DNA of 40,697 bases from a virus. Shown one piece after another: positions 1 through 7,124 of this stretch. The stretch lies in IMG/VR virus record IMGVR_UViG_3300018891_000032, positions 1 through 40,697 of that record, one strand, 5' to 3'. The position numbers were made by a program, and so were the translations under genes. Each line of letters starts with the position of its first letter. Position 1 is the stretch's first letter. Under the pieces are notes generated by a model. The model did not search any database. It was not told the origin of the DNA and worked only from the letters and a program-made list of their open reading frames with translations.

Positions 1-516
1 TTAAATGTAATGGGCATAGCCCCGGACATACATTCTGCTGAGAAAACGGTCAAACCGCTGTTTCGCCATGCGCTCCGGTACACGAAATAATTGAGCGATG
101 TACTTTGGGGCGTCGTACAGAGATACCTTATAAGCAAATCGATCGAACATGTAGAACGGTATCAATAGGTGCTCAACAAAATGATTAGCTTGCGATTCCT
201 GCCAGTCAATCAGCAGGCAGTGATGATCTGGTTGGACTCCGACGTGAAGCACTAGATGCCCGAATTCGTGTGCAACTTTCAATCTCCTGGAGATCGGGTC
301 CAGTGATTCATCGACAGCGATCACATGCCATCCCGGCCGGGACGGATGAGGGTGTGTTCTGCTCCTGCCGCTGATCATTCGGATTTCGATTTTGTAGGTT
401 GTGCACAAGGTTTCGAGGTCAATTTCCTCAGGGTGCTGAATTCCATGGTATTGCAGCAACAAGTAAACCCGTGATTCCAACCAAGTCTGCGGCTTGTACA
501 GATTTTCTTCGACCAT
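1..516 (-). CDS. immA: ImmA/IrrE-type metallopeptidase (repressor inactivation)
   Basis: Predicted zinc peptidase of 171 aa. The HEFGH motif (residues 83-87) is the HExxH zinc site, and Glu107 in the WQESQAN stretch fits the third ligand. In the ICEBs1/phi105 type of switch the ImmA partner cleaves the phage repressor after DNA damage; that role here is inferred from its place directly downstream of the repressor gene on the same strand. The start at 516 has a GGGAGG ribosome site 6 nt upstream, and the stop lies at positions 1-3, so the gene is complete. A terminator-like hairpin and a LexA-like box lie between it and the repressor, so it may be expressed separately from the repressor. Confidence 0.88.
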   Translation of the reverse strand: MVEENLYKPQTWLESRVYLLLQYHGIQHPEEIDLETLCTTYKIEIRMISGRSRTHPHPSRPGWHVIAVDESLDPISRRLKVAHEFGHLVLHVGVQPDHHCLLIDWQESQANHFVEHLLIPFYMFDRFAYKVSLYDAPKYIAQLFRVPERMAKQRFDRFLSRMYVRGYAHYI

Positions 517-534
517 GCTTAACCTCCCTCACTA

Positions 535-548
535 CAAACGTATGTTCG
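535..548 (-). promoter_or_regulatory. LexA (DinR)-like box upstream of immA
   Basis: Minus-strand reading CGAACATACGTTTG matches 13 of 14 positions of the Bacillus LexA consensus CGAACRNRYGTTYC. It lies 18 nt upstream of the immA start codon and downstream of the terminator that closes the repressor gene. No convincing -35/-10 pair is visible around it, so promoter overlap is an inference. Confidence 0.45.
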
Positions 549-567
549 GTTTTGTTGTATTTGAAAA

Positions 568-587
568 GCCCTAATCTTTTTTAGGGC
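568..587 (-). terminator. Hairpin terminator at the end of the repressor gene
   Basis: A 7-bp perfect stem GCCCTAA/TTAGGGC with a 6-nt loop. On the minus strand it is followed by TTTT. It overlaps the repressor stop codon and could limit read-through into immA. Confidence 0.6.
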
Positions 588-1062
588 CTTTACTAATTTC
601 CTCAGTAATATCGAAAAGTGATGGTGGTTCAGTTGGCTTGATGTTGTTTTCGCGCATTTTTTTCTTCAATTCGAAATAGTAACGGCGAAGTTCCTTTTTT
701 TCCTCTTCCGTAGCGTCTAAATAACCGTCGAGAAAAAAGTAGTCGTCTGGATCATCGGTAATTTCCTGTAGCAACTCATCCCGAGACTTTTCATGGATGA
801 GTATATTATCTGCCGGGGTTATGTCATAAATGAACGGGGTTTCCTTTGATGGAGTAATTACGTATCCCTTTGAGCGACCAAGCAGCCAATCTGTTGTGAC
901 CTCAAAAAAATCAGCAAGTTTTTGGAGGGTTTCGTTGTCAGGTTCACGTTTACCTGCTTCGTAATTTGCATAGGTACCTCTATGGATCCCCAGCATTTTA
1001 GACAAATCTGCTTGCGTTAGTTTGCGCGCTTTTCTTAGTTCAGCAAGACGTTTGCCTAACAT
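571..1062 (-). CDS. Xre-family prophage repressor (CI-like)
   Basis: A 163-aa DNA-binding protein. Residues 1-62 form a standard HTH_3 domain (LTQADLSKMLGIHRGTYANY is the helix-turn-helix core), followed by an acidic/charged C-terminal part of about 100 residues that probably dimerises or is the ImmA target. I chose the start at 1062 because it has AGAGGAGG 7 nt upstream; an ATG 36 nt earlier at 1098 lacks a good site and would overlap the promoter -10. It is divergent from the cro-like gene and flanked by four operator-like repeats, one of which lies between its own -35 and -10, so it is probably autoregulated. Confidence 0.9.
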   Translation of the reverse strand: MLGKRLAELRKARKLTQADLSKMLGIHRGTYANYEAGKREPDNETLQKLADFFEVTTDWLLGRSKGYVITPSKETPFIYDITPADNILIHEKSRDELLQEITDDPDDYFFLDGYLDATEEEKKELRRYYFELKKKMRENNIKPTEPPSLFDITEEISKGPKKD

Positions 1063-1083
1063 AGGAACACCTCCTCTGAATAG

Positions 1084-1112
1084 ATTATAACGCTTCAAAA
1101 TGAAGCAAAAAA
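1084..1112 (-). promoter_or_regulatory. Repressor promoter
   Basis: On the minus strand a perfect -10 TATAAT (1084-1089) follows a weak -35 TTTTTT (1107-1112) at 17 bp. Operator 1 (1092-1106) fills the spacer, so bound repressor would block RNA polymerase. Confidence 0.65.
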
Positions 1113-1193
1113 CATTTGCGTCAAAATGACAACTTTTTGTTGATGTGCGTCATATCGAAGCATATACTGATTACAGATGCTTCGATATGACGC
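1092..1193. promoter_or_regulatory. Four-site operator array of the lysogeny switch
   Basis: Four related 15-bp imperfect palindromes lie between the divergent repressor and cro genes: GCTTCAAAATGAAGC (1092-1106), GCGTCAAAATGACAA (1118-1132), GCGTCATATCGAAGC (1147-1161) and GCTTCGATATGACGC (1179-1193). Their starts are 26, 29 and 32 bp apart. Sites 3 and 4 are inverted copies inside a perfect 18-bp inverted repeat (1146-1163 and 1177-1194). Sites 1 and 3 sit in the spacers of the two promoters, and site 4 just after the cro start of transcription. Confidence 0.7.
1140..1168 (+). promoter_or_regulatory. Early rightward promoter (cro promoter)
   Basis: -35 TTGATG (1140-1145), 17-bp spacer, -10 TATACT (1163-1168). 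The spacer is occupied by operator 3. This is the likely promoter for the whole early region. Confidence 0.7.
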
Positions 1194-1208
1194 AAGGGGG
1201 TGAATAAC

Positions 1209-1421
1209 ATGAGGAAATGGCTCATTGACTTACGTGGTGAGCTCACTCAAGAGGAAGTTGCCTCTCGAGCAGGCATTAGTCGTGGTGCTTACTCCAACAT
1301 CGAAAATGGTAAAAGAGACCCGAGTGTGTCTATGGCAAAACGTATAGCTTCTGTATTGGATTTTGATTGGATGATTTTTTTTAAAGAAGACTGCGTCGAA
1401 ACGAAACAAAAGCCAGCCTGA
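1209..1421 (+). CDS. Cro-like HTH regulator
   Basis: A 70-aa protein that is almost entirely one HTH_3 domain (LTQEEVASRAGISRGAYSNI core), which fits a Cro-type anti-repressor competing for the same operators. The start at 1209 has AAGGGGGTGA 5 nt upstream; a GTG at 1200 lies within that ribosome site and is less likely. It is the first gene of the rightward early transcript, divergent from the repressor. Confidence 0.88.
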   Translation: MRKWLIDLRGELTQEEVASRAGISRGAYSNIENGKRDPSVSMAKRIASVLDFDWMIFFKEDCVETKQKPA

Positions 1422-1435
1422 AATGGTGATTGGGA

Positions 1436-1525
1436 ATGAGCAAACAAACACAGTCCCGTCTGTCCGAGGTAGTATTCCTTAATCATTTGCTCGAACGCGT
1501 GTACCTGATCGCCGGTTATCTGTAA
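1436..1525 (+). CDS. Possible 29-aa microprotein
   Basis: ATG-to-TAA frame of 29 codons just after cro, reading MSKQTQSRLSEVV and ending in a hydrophobic LIAGYL. The upstream TGGTGATTGGGA is only a weak ribosome site. The rest of the 1422-1680 gap shows no other convincing gene on the plus strand. Family unknown; could be chance. Confidence 0.25.
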   Translation: MSKQTQSRLSEVVFLNHLLERVYLIAGYL

Positions 1526-1680
1526 AACGATGCGCATTACCAGCGTGTTCACGCGATATACGATCGCGATCGCGAGCAGGATCCATCAAGTGATTGCTGA
1601 TAAACCCATACCGGAGGTGAAAAAGCATGGCCGTCCACCATGCAGCATTGCATAAGCATGGATCAGGAGGTGGTTCCAGG

Positions 1681-1866
1681 ATGAAAGCTGGTCAAAAGAT
1701 GGAAGAACCAAACATCGTGAAGACGTACCAGTACGGAAACACCACTGTCCGCATCGCCAGCAACGCGTTTGCCAAGACCCCCGAAGAAAAGGAAAAGGTC
1801 ATTCGTGATATGCACATGGCCGGATGGGCGATCATCGAAGAACTCCAGCAAAAACAGTCCGGGTGA
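1681..1866 (+). CDS. Small phage early protein, unknown function
   Basis: A 61-aa protein with a YGNTTVRI strand-like segment followed by an alpha-helical PEEKEKVIRDMHMAGWAI stretch, a layout I associate with small proteins of Bacillus prophages; no function is known. The start at 1681 has AGGAGGTGG 7 nt upstream. An alternative in-frame ATG at 1627 also has GGAGGTGA and would add 18 His/Gly-rich residues that look non-domain-like. Lies early in the rightward transcript. Confidence 0.7.
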   Translation: MKAGQKMEEPNIVKTYQYGNTTVRIASNAFAKTPEEKEKVIRDMHMAGWAIIEELQQKQSG

Positions 1867-1912
1867 AAACCCGGAGATCCGGACAAGCCCACAATGAAAG
1901 GTGGTGAACACG

Positions 1913-2137
1913 ATGTCGATCAACTGTTTTCCGAGCTACGTTCAGGCCGCTGATGAGTTGAAAGCTGCTCTCGTCAACTACGTCCACGAAGTGAAGACTG
2001 CCGCACCAGAGCTGGCTCCGCAAGCTGATCAGCTGATACAAAATGTGCTGAATCAAGATGTGGTGATCTTCAACCAGCTGCGGCAACTTTGCGAGAAAAA
2101 GCCCCCGGTGAGCAGCCGAGGGAGCAAAGGAAGATGA
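1913..2137 (+). CDS. Hypothetical early phage protein (helical)
   Basis: A 74-aa, mostly helical protein with no recognised domain. The start at 1913 is preceded by AAAGGTGG at 8 nt; an in-frame GTG at 1901 falls in the ribosome site. Its stop overlaps a 21-codon frame (2134-2199). Function unknown. Confidence 0.6.
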   Translation: MSINCFPSYVQAADELKAALVNYVHEVKTAAPELAPQADQLIQNVLNQDVVIFNQLRQLCEKKPPVSSRGSKGR

Positions 2138-2199
2138 GCACAGTTTCATTGTACATCGACAACCAAGTAGAAAAGAGGGGAACACATGGGGAACAGTAA
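2134..2199 (+). CDS. Possible 21-aa leader peptide
   Basis: ATG at 2134 overlaps the previous stop as ATGA and has AAAGGAAG upstream. The frame (MSTVSLYIDNQVEKRG...) ends at 2199 inside the next gene. It may couple translation to the next gene or be chance. Confidence 0.25.
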   Translation: MSTVSLYIDNQVEKRGTHGEQ

Positions 2200-2818
2200 T
2201 ACGCCGGTAAGTCTTTACGCACGGTCGCGGATAAGTGACATCTGCGAATACGCATTCCGCCACCAAAGAACAGGCGAACAGATGACGTACGAGTCGCTCG
2301 GTAAGAAGCTAGGGAGGTCAGCGCGGTGGGTTTCCGATGTGATCAACGGGCGAACAACACCACTTCGGGAAGATGCCGAAGCGTTCGTACAAGCCTGCGG
2401 GAACCACCGAGCTACAAGAATGCTCAAGCATCTGTATGGAGACGCACCGCCGCCGACCGATCCGCGATTAATGGTAAGTCTAACCGTCGGTCTCTATAAC
2501 CTCATCAAGCAGTGTGAGGATGTAATCGAGGCAGCCAGGGAAGCAATTGAATGGGAACGCAGAAGGCGTCCGTGGCAGCCGGTCTCACAGGAGGATGAAA
2601 GGCTCCTCACTCACTTGGGCAAGCAAATCGAAGACCTTTTCCAAGCCGGTGACGATGTACATATCCTGATGGACGAGAAGTACGGGATAGATCCAGCAAT
2701 CCATCAGCATAACTGGCTTGTAGAAGCGCGGGCACAGGAGATTATCGTCAGTTGCCCACGCGAGCTACTGAGGCGGGAAAGGCAGGAAGCACTTATGGCA
2801 GGAGGGACAAGCCTATGA
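2186..2818 (+). CDS. HTH-containing early regulator or DNA-binding protein
   Basis: A 210-aa protein. Residues about 30-70 resemble an Xre-type helix-turn-helix (MTYESLGKKLGRSARWVSDV), followed by a long charged helical region with Arg-rich patches (EWERRRRPWQP). Start at 2186 with AGAGGGG upstream. The gene sits at the head of a cluster of overlapping small genes (ATGA junctions at 2815 and 2982), so these are probably co-translated. The target is unknown; it could be a second regulator of the early operon. Confidence 0.65.
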   Translation: MGNSNTPVSLYARSRISDICEYAFRHQRTGEQMTYESLGKKLGRSARWVSDVINGRTTPLREDAEAFVQACGNHRATRMLKHLYGDAPPPTDPRLMVSLTVGLYNLIKQCEDVIEAAREAIEWERRRRPWQPVSQEDERLLTHLGKQIEDLFQAGDDVHILMDEKYGIDPAIHQHNWLVEARAQEIIVSCPRELLRRERQEALMAGGTSL

Positions 2819-2985
2819 CGAAGTCCTGGAACGAACGGCTGATCGAGATTTTGGCGAACACCTATGAGACGGATGCGGTCCCTATGATGAAGCGGCCAGG
2901 TGGAAGAGAAGCGGCAGAGGAGTACGTGAACCGGTTGGTTGCGTTTCAACAAAAGCTCAAAGCGAAGGGGGAGAAAGGTGCATGA
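2815..2985 (+). CDS. Hypothetical early protein (56 aa)
   Basis: A 56-aa charged protein starting MTKSWNERLIEILANTYETD. ATG at 2815 overlaps the previous stop (ATGA) and AGGAGGG lies upstream within the preceding gene. No domain recognised. Translationally coupled to both neighbours. Confidence 0.6.
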   Translation: MTKSWNERLIEILANTYETDAVPMMKRPGGREAAEEYVNRLVAFQQKLKAKGEKGA

Positions 2986-3134
2986 AAGATCTGACAACAG
3001 CAGCTGGTGTAATCGAGTTGGTATGTGACGCAGATCGTCCGTTGGGACGCAAGGTGATCACACTGGGAGAAATGGTTGAACTGGAACACATGGCTGAAAA
3101 AGAAACGACCGCCTGCAGCGAACAGACGGCCTGA
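2982..3134 (+). CDS. Hypothetical early protein (50 aa)
   Basis: A 50-aa protein (MKDLTTAAGVIELVCD...). ATG at 2982 overlaps the previous stop as ATGA, with GAGAAAGG close upstream. Two cysteines (C16 and C44) but no zinc motif. Family unknown; the overlap and host-like codon use are the main support. Confidence 0.5.
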   Translation: MKDLTTAAGVIELVCDADRPLGRKVITLGEMVELEHMAEKETTACSEQTA

Positions 3135-3193
3135 TCAAACAAAAAAATCAGATACCGGTAGCTTATCACGCTACATGAGGAGATGACAAGTCT

Positions 3194-3427
3194 ATGAAAA
3201 CTCTTTCTTCGCAGATTGCTGATCTGCAGCGCGAGCTGGCGAATTTGGAACGGGAATTCCGAATGACGGACGACGAGTGGCGCGCGGTGGATGTGGAGTA
3301 CGTCCGACTGAAACGTCTGCGCGAAGAGTTGGATGCGCATAAGCGAGATTTGGCACATGAGATCGAGTGGCGTATCAGAGAGTTGACCGCTCTGCAGGAG
3401 GCGAATCGACATGCAGCGATTGCCTGA
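3194..3427 (+). CDS. Coiled-coil early protein
   Basis: A 77-aa protein with heptad-like hydrophobic spacing through most of its length (SSQIADLQRELANLEREF, then LKRLREELDAHKRDLA), so an extended coiled coil is likely. GAGGAGATG ribosome site upstream. The next gene overlaps its end by 17 nt. Function unknown. Confidence 0.65.
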   Translation: MKTLSSQIADLQRELANLEREFRMTDDEWRAVDVEYVRLKRLREELDAHKRDLAHEIEWRIRELTALQEANRHAAIA

Positions 3428-3635
3428 CTTTCCGGAACACGTCGAACGGACGGAACCCATGCAGCAGCGTCACCTGCAGGTACTTGCCTTTGATGTTTGC
3501 AACGATGATCTGGAGTGGACAATCCGGGACGTGATCGAGGAGTTGGAATACCTGGTCGATATGCAGGCGACGATGAGCCGAGCGGAGTTCCGAGAAGCGG
3601 TAAGGGACCAGGCAAGAAGATTGATAGCAGGATAA
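3411..3635 (+). CDS. Hypothetical early protein (74 aa)
   Basis: A 74-aa acidic, helical protein starting MQRLPDFPEHVERTE. It overlaps the preceding coiled-coil gene by 17 nt and has CAGGAGG upstream of ATG 3411. No recognised domain. Confidence 0.6.
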   Translation: MQRLPDFPEHVERTEPMQQRHLQVLAFDVCNDDLEWTIRDVIEELEYLVDMQATMSRAEFREAVRDQARRLIAG

Positions 3636-3654
3636 CGCGGGCTTCGGCCCCGCG
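3636..3654 (+). other. UUCG-capped GC hairpin
   Basis: CGCGGG...CCCGCG stem around a GGCTTCGGCC core just after a stop codon. It has no T-run, so it is not a clear terminator; it may protect the transcript end. The rest of the 3636-3816 gap shows no convincing gene. Confidence 0.4.
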
Positions 3655-3816
3655 TGAAGGCATTGACTGGCTACCATCCCAGCTGGTTGGTGCTTTCACG
3701 GAGGGTCGAACCTCCATACATAAGCGAGGTCACAGCGGCGCAGCCAAGGAGCTGCAGCAGCCGCGTAGAGGTTGGGGCGCGGCGGCCTCGTGATAATACG
3801 AGAGGGGGGTGAAGAC

Positions 3817-4038
3817 GTGCAGATAAGGATTAACAAGGTGGAATGCGGTCACTGTAACGAGATGTTTTGCGAGCTGGAGGACTGCGAATTTGATGCGTGT
3901 CCTTATTGCGAGGAACTGTTTGGCTTTGATGACAAGGCTTACGTCGTTGGAACAGAGATCGCGGAACTTGAGATCGACTACCAAACTGGCGAGTTAAGGT
4001 TTGCGGGAAACGTAAAAGACCCAGCGCTGCCACGCTGA
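3817..4038 (+). CDS. Small zinc-ribbon-like protein
   Basis: A 73-aa protein with CGHC and CPYC knuckles (CxxC...CxxC) about 20 residues apart, which fits a small zinc ribbon. I chose GTG 3817 because GAGGGGGGTGA lies 4-5 nt upstream; an upstream frame to 3772 lacks this. It precedes the recombination genes and may bind nucleic acid or protein; the specific role is unknown. Confidence 0.65.
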   Translation: MQIRINKVECGHCNEMFCELEDCEFDACPYCEELFGFDDKAYVVGTEIAELEIDYQTGELRFAGNVKDPALPR

Positions 4039-4119
4039 GTCTCGGTCGATAAGCATCGATTGGGAATCGTACTTCAATCGTAGCGTATCGGCCTCCAAAA
4101 GACAAGAGGAGGGGTTTAC

Positions 4120-5058
4120 ATGGCAGTTGACATTGCTTCAACAAAAGATATGGATCGGGCACTTTGGCTTCAGTTCCGCCGCAAGGGAATTGGTGGCTCG
4201 GACGCCGCTGCGATCGCCGGGCTGAGCAAGTGGAAGTCACCATTGGCTGTATATCTTGAAAAAACTGGACAAGCGCCTCTGGAAGAATCACAGAGCGAAG
4301 CAGCTTACTTCGGAACAATTCTCGAAGACGTGGTCGCCCAGGAATTCACGCGCCGGACAGGTTTGAAGGTGAAACGCCGCAATGCAATCCTGCAGCACCC
4401 GGATTTTCCGTTCATGCTCGCCAACGTTGACCGATTGATCGTAGGTGAACGCGCTGGATTGGAGTGCAAAACAGCCAACGAATACCTGAAGGGCGAGTGG
4501 GAAGGCCAAGAAATCCCTGCTCCATACCTGCTCCAGTGTCAGCACTACATGGCGGTAACAGGTTATCAGGCTTGGTGGATCGCCGTACTGATCGGCGGCA
4601 ATAAGTTCGTCTACAAACGTATCGAACGAGACGAAGAGATTATCCAGTACCTGATCAAACTGGAATCCGACTTCTGGCATAACCACGTGGTGCCGCAAGT
4701 TCCGCCGATGGTGGACGGTTCAGAAGCCTCAACCACACTTCTGAAAACCATGTATCCAATTGGGGAGCCAGAAAGCGAGACCGAACTACCTTTAGAGGCG
4801 GACATGCTCCTTGAACAACTAGAACTGGCGAAGCAGGAAGAGAAGGCAGCGGGCGAACGCGTCGCGGAGCTGGAGAACCGCCTAAAAGCCATGCTGGGTG
4901 AATACGAAACCGGGACCGCTAGTCACCATGTTGTCACTTGGAAGAACGTTACCACGAATCGTCTCGATAGCAAGGCACTGCAAAAAGATCACCCGGAGAT
5001 CTATCAAAAGTACCTGAAACCATCGTTCTCACGCAGATTTAGCGTGAAAGCAGTGTAA
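4120..5058 (+). CDS. yqaJ: YqaJ-family phage exonuclease
   Basis: A 312-aa PD-(D/E)XK-fold exonuclease that resects double-strand ends for the RecT annealase. Visible motifs: GIGGSD (23-28), the acidic Glu69, Asp104 in ANVDR, the LECKT motif (Glu115 and Lys117) and the QHYM motif (141-144). The C-terminal third (about 230-265) is a charged coiled coil. GAGGAGGG lies upstream of ATG 4120. It is 15 nt from recT, the usual pairing in skin/PBSX-type elements. Confidence 0.9.
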   Translation: MAVDIASTKDMDRALWLQFRRKGIGGSDAAAIAGLSKWKSPLAVYLEKTGQAPLEESQSEAAYFGTILEDVVAQEFTRRTGLKVKRRNAILQHPDFPFMLANVDRLIVGERAGLECKTANEYLKGEWEGQEIPAPYLLQCQHYMAVTGYQAWWIAVLIGGNKFVYKRIERDEEIIQYLIKLESDFWHNHVVPQVPPMVDGSEASTTLLKTMYPIGEPESETELPLEADMLLEQLELAKQEEKAAGERVAELENRLKAMLGEYETGTASHHVVTWKNVTTNRLDSKALQKDHPEIYQKYLKPSFSRRFSVKAV

Positions 5059-5073
5059 GGAGGGAGGAGTCAC

Positions 5074-5913
5074 ATGGCAACCAATCAAGACGTAAAGAAT
5101 CAACTGGCAAACAGGGCCAATCAACCGGCCCAACAGCCGCAGTCTCCTGAGCAAACAATCGCGGCATATCTGAAACGCATGGCACCGGAGATCGAAAAGG
5201 CGCTGCCATCCCATATGAATGCGGACAGGATGGCGCGGATCGCGCTTACCACCATCCGTACTACACCGAAGCTACTGGAATGTAATGTACCATCTCTACT
5301 TGGGGCGGTCATGCAGGCCGCGCAGCTGGGACTTGAGCCTGGCCTTATCGGCCACTGCTATATCATCCCATATGGGAAAGAAGCACAATTTATCATCGGG
5401 TACAAAGGTATGATCGATCTGGCCAGGCGCAGCGGAAACATCGAAAGCATCTACGCTCACTGCGTATACGAGGCGGACGAGTTTGATTACGAGCTGGGCT
5501 TGCATCCAAAGCTACACCACAAACCGGCAACCGGTCGCCGCGGTGAAATGAAGTACGTCTACGCTGTTGCTCATTTCAAGGACGGCGGCTACCAGTTCGA
5601 AGTGATGGACAAAGAGGAGATCGAGAAGCGCCGGTCTCGCTCGAAAGCCGCCAAGAATGGACCTTGGGTGACGGACTACGAGGAAATGGCGAAAAAAACG
5701 GTTATCCGCCATATGTGGAAGTACCTGCCGATCAGTGTGGAGATCCAGCAGCAGGCAGCCCAGGATGAAGTGATTCGGAAGGATCTCGTCAGTGAGCCGG
5801 TCAGCGTCTACAGTGATGCGATTGACATCAATATCTCGGCGGCGGAGTCGATTCCTGCGGATGAGGAAAAGAAAGAAGCTGACCCAACCGAGAGTGGCTC
5901 ACTGTTCGAATGA
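5074..5913 (+). CDS. recT: RecT-family single-strand annealing protein
   Basis: A 279-aa RecT protein. Family features include LLGAVMQAAQLGLEPG (about 89-104), CYIIPYGKEAQFIIGYKGMI and the C-terminal WVTDYEEMAKKTVIRH region. It anneals single strands made by the adjacent YqaJ exonuclease for recombination-dependent replication and repair. GGAGGGAGG ribosome site. Its stop overlaps the next start (ATGA). Confidence 0.93.
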   Translation: MATNQDVKNQLANRANQPAQQPQSPEQTIAAYLKRMAPEIEKALPSHMNADRMARIALTTIRTTPKLLECNVPSLLGAVMQAAQLGLEPGLIGHCYIIPYGKEAQFIIGYKGMIDLARRSGNIESIYAHCVYEADEFDYELGLHPKLHHKPATGRRGEMKYVYAVAHFKDGGYQFEVMDKEEIEKRRSRSKAAKNGPWVTDYEEMAKKTVIRHMWKYLPISVEIQQQAAQDEVIRKDLVSEPVSVYSDAIDINISAAESIPADEEKKEADPTESGSLFE

Positions 5914-6104
5914 GTGAACGAACACAATGGTTTCTGCTCCCGGATATGTACCGCACTTTAGGCAATCCCGAGACACTGAAACGTTTCGCTACAGCATATA
6001 TGAGGCGGTACTATCCGGAATGGAAACCAATCAAGTTGAACAACCACAGAGTTTTAGCAGAGAGGAGGAGCGAAGATGGCGAGAGCACGCAATATCAAGC
6101 CTAG
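5910..6104 (+). CDS. Small phage protein between recT and the replication initiator
   Basis: A 64-aa basic protein (MSERTQWFLLPDMYRTLG...). It overlaps the recT stop as ATGA and overlaps the next gene by 29 nt, so it is coupled to both. No domain recognised; position suggests a replication or recombination accessory role (inference). Confidence 0.65.
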   Translation: MSERTQWFLLPDMYRTLGNPETLKRFATAYMRRYYPEWKPIKLNNHRVLAERRSEDGESTQYQA

Positions 6105-7086
6105 CTTTTTCAAAAATGAAGATCTTTCTGAATTGGACCCTTATGCACGCCTGTTGTTTATCGGGCTTTGGTGCTTGGCTGACCGTGAAGGGCTGCTGGA
6201 GGATCGTCCAAAACGAATCAAGGGAGAACTGTTTCCTTATGAGAACGTGGATGTAGATAAGCACCTGCAAGAACTTCACGACAAGGGGTTCATCATCAGA
6301 TATGAAGTCGATGGCGGCCAATACATCTCCATTCCGAAGTTCGTTGAACACCAGAACCCTCATCACAGGGAGGCACCGAGCAAACTCCCAAAGCCGGGAA
6401 ACAAAACTGAGGATTCAGTGAAGGAAGATCAGGATTGGCAGTCACAGCCCCAGGACAGCCTAGGGCTTTCCTCGGAAAGTACGGGAAAAGGAACGGCTCA
6501 GCCTGATAAAAGCCGTGCTGATTCTCTGATTCCTGATTCCCTTAAACTGATTCCTGATTCTCTGATTCCCCCACCACCTACTACCTCATCCGAAGAAAGA
6601 TCTCAGGTGGTCGTGGTCGGCGACAGACCACTCCATGTTTTCAAGAGTGCTCTTGACCTTTACGAACACTACTTCGGGTTTATTCCAAACCAAAGCATCT
6701 TGCTCTTGCTGAACTCCTACCTGGACGAGGGTATGAAACCTGAAGCAATTGCTTTTGCCATGAGAGAAACTACGGAAGGTGGTAAACCGTGGAACTACTG
6801 CAGGAGCATTCTCGACCGCTATTCAAAATCTGGCGTTAAGACGCTTGAGCAGGCCGTTTTAGACGCTCAGACTTTCCACCAAGCCAAGGAGCAGCGAGGG
6901 TCTAACATCAACAAAGTCGTTCCAATTCGTCAGGACAAGCTTCCCGCATCTGTTCAACGCCAACTCGAAATGGAAAAAGCCGGCGTCTACGCTACGAAAC
7001 CGCAAGAAACACGCACAGTAATGGACGATCCCGAGCTTGCTGCTATGCTTCGTGATCTTCGCGAACGAAAGAGTTCGGGCGGATGA
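6076..7086 (+). CDS. DnaD-like phage replication initiator
   Basis: A 336-aa protein. The N-terminal ~100 residues (RNIKPSFFKNEDLSELDP, ...FIGLWCLADREG) match the winged-helix domain of phage replisome organisers. A Pro/Ser linker of about 70 residues follows, then a DnaD/DnaB_2-type helical domain (YEHYFGFIPNQSILLLLNSY...). It would bind the phage origin and recruit helicase. GAGGAGG upstream of ATG 6076. The linker DNA holds six CTGATTC iterons, a likely origin. No separate DnaC-like loader follows. Confidence 0.85.
   Translation: MARARNIKPSFFKNEDLSELDPYARLLFIGLWCLADREGLLEDRPKRIKGELFPYENVDVDKHLQELHDKGFIIRYEVDGGQYISIPKFVEHQNPHHREAPSKLPKPGNKTEDSVKEDQDWQSQPQDSLGLSSESTGKGTAQPDKSRADSLIPDSLKLIPDSLIPPPPTTSSEERSQVVVVGDRPLHVFKSALDLYEHYFGFIPNQSILLLLNSYLDEGMKPEAIAFAMRETTEGGKPWNYCRSILDRYSKSGVKTLEQAVLDAQTFHQAKEQRGSNINKVVPIRQDKLPASVQRQLEMEKAGVYATKPQETRTVMDDPELAAMLRDLRERKSSGG
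6518..6568 (+). other. Candidate phage replication origin (iterons)
   Basis: Six copies of CTGATTC at 6518, 6526, 6533, 6547, 6554 and 6562, with symmetrical spacing 8-7-14-7-8, inside the initiator gene. A short AT-rich CCTTAAA break sits in the middle. Initiator-internal origins are known for many phages; binding here is inferred. Confidence 0.5.
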
Positions 7087-7124
7087 ATCGACTGCGTGGA
7101 GAGAAGACAGAGGAGGAACCGATT

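Noticed and set aside
1289-1552. Minus-strand open frame with a plausible-looking N-terminus
   Set aside because: It runs antisense through the clear cro-like gene and has no ribosome site.
1561-1572. Perfect palindrome CGATCGCGATCG
   Set aside because: Single copy, no partner and not placed at a promoter; could be chance in GC-rich DNA.
3700-3715. tRNA T-arm-like GGAGG-GTCGAA-CCTCC
   Set aside because: No D-arm, anticodon arm or acceptor stem around it; just a hairpin.
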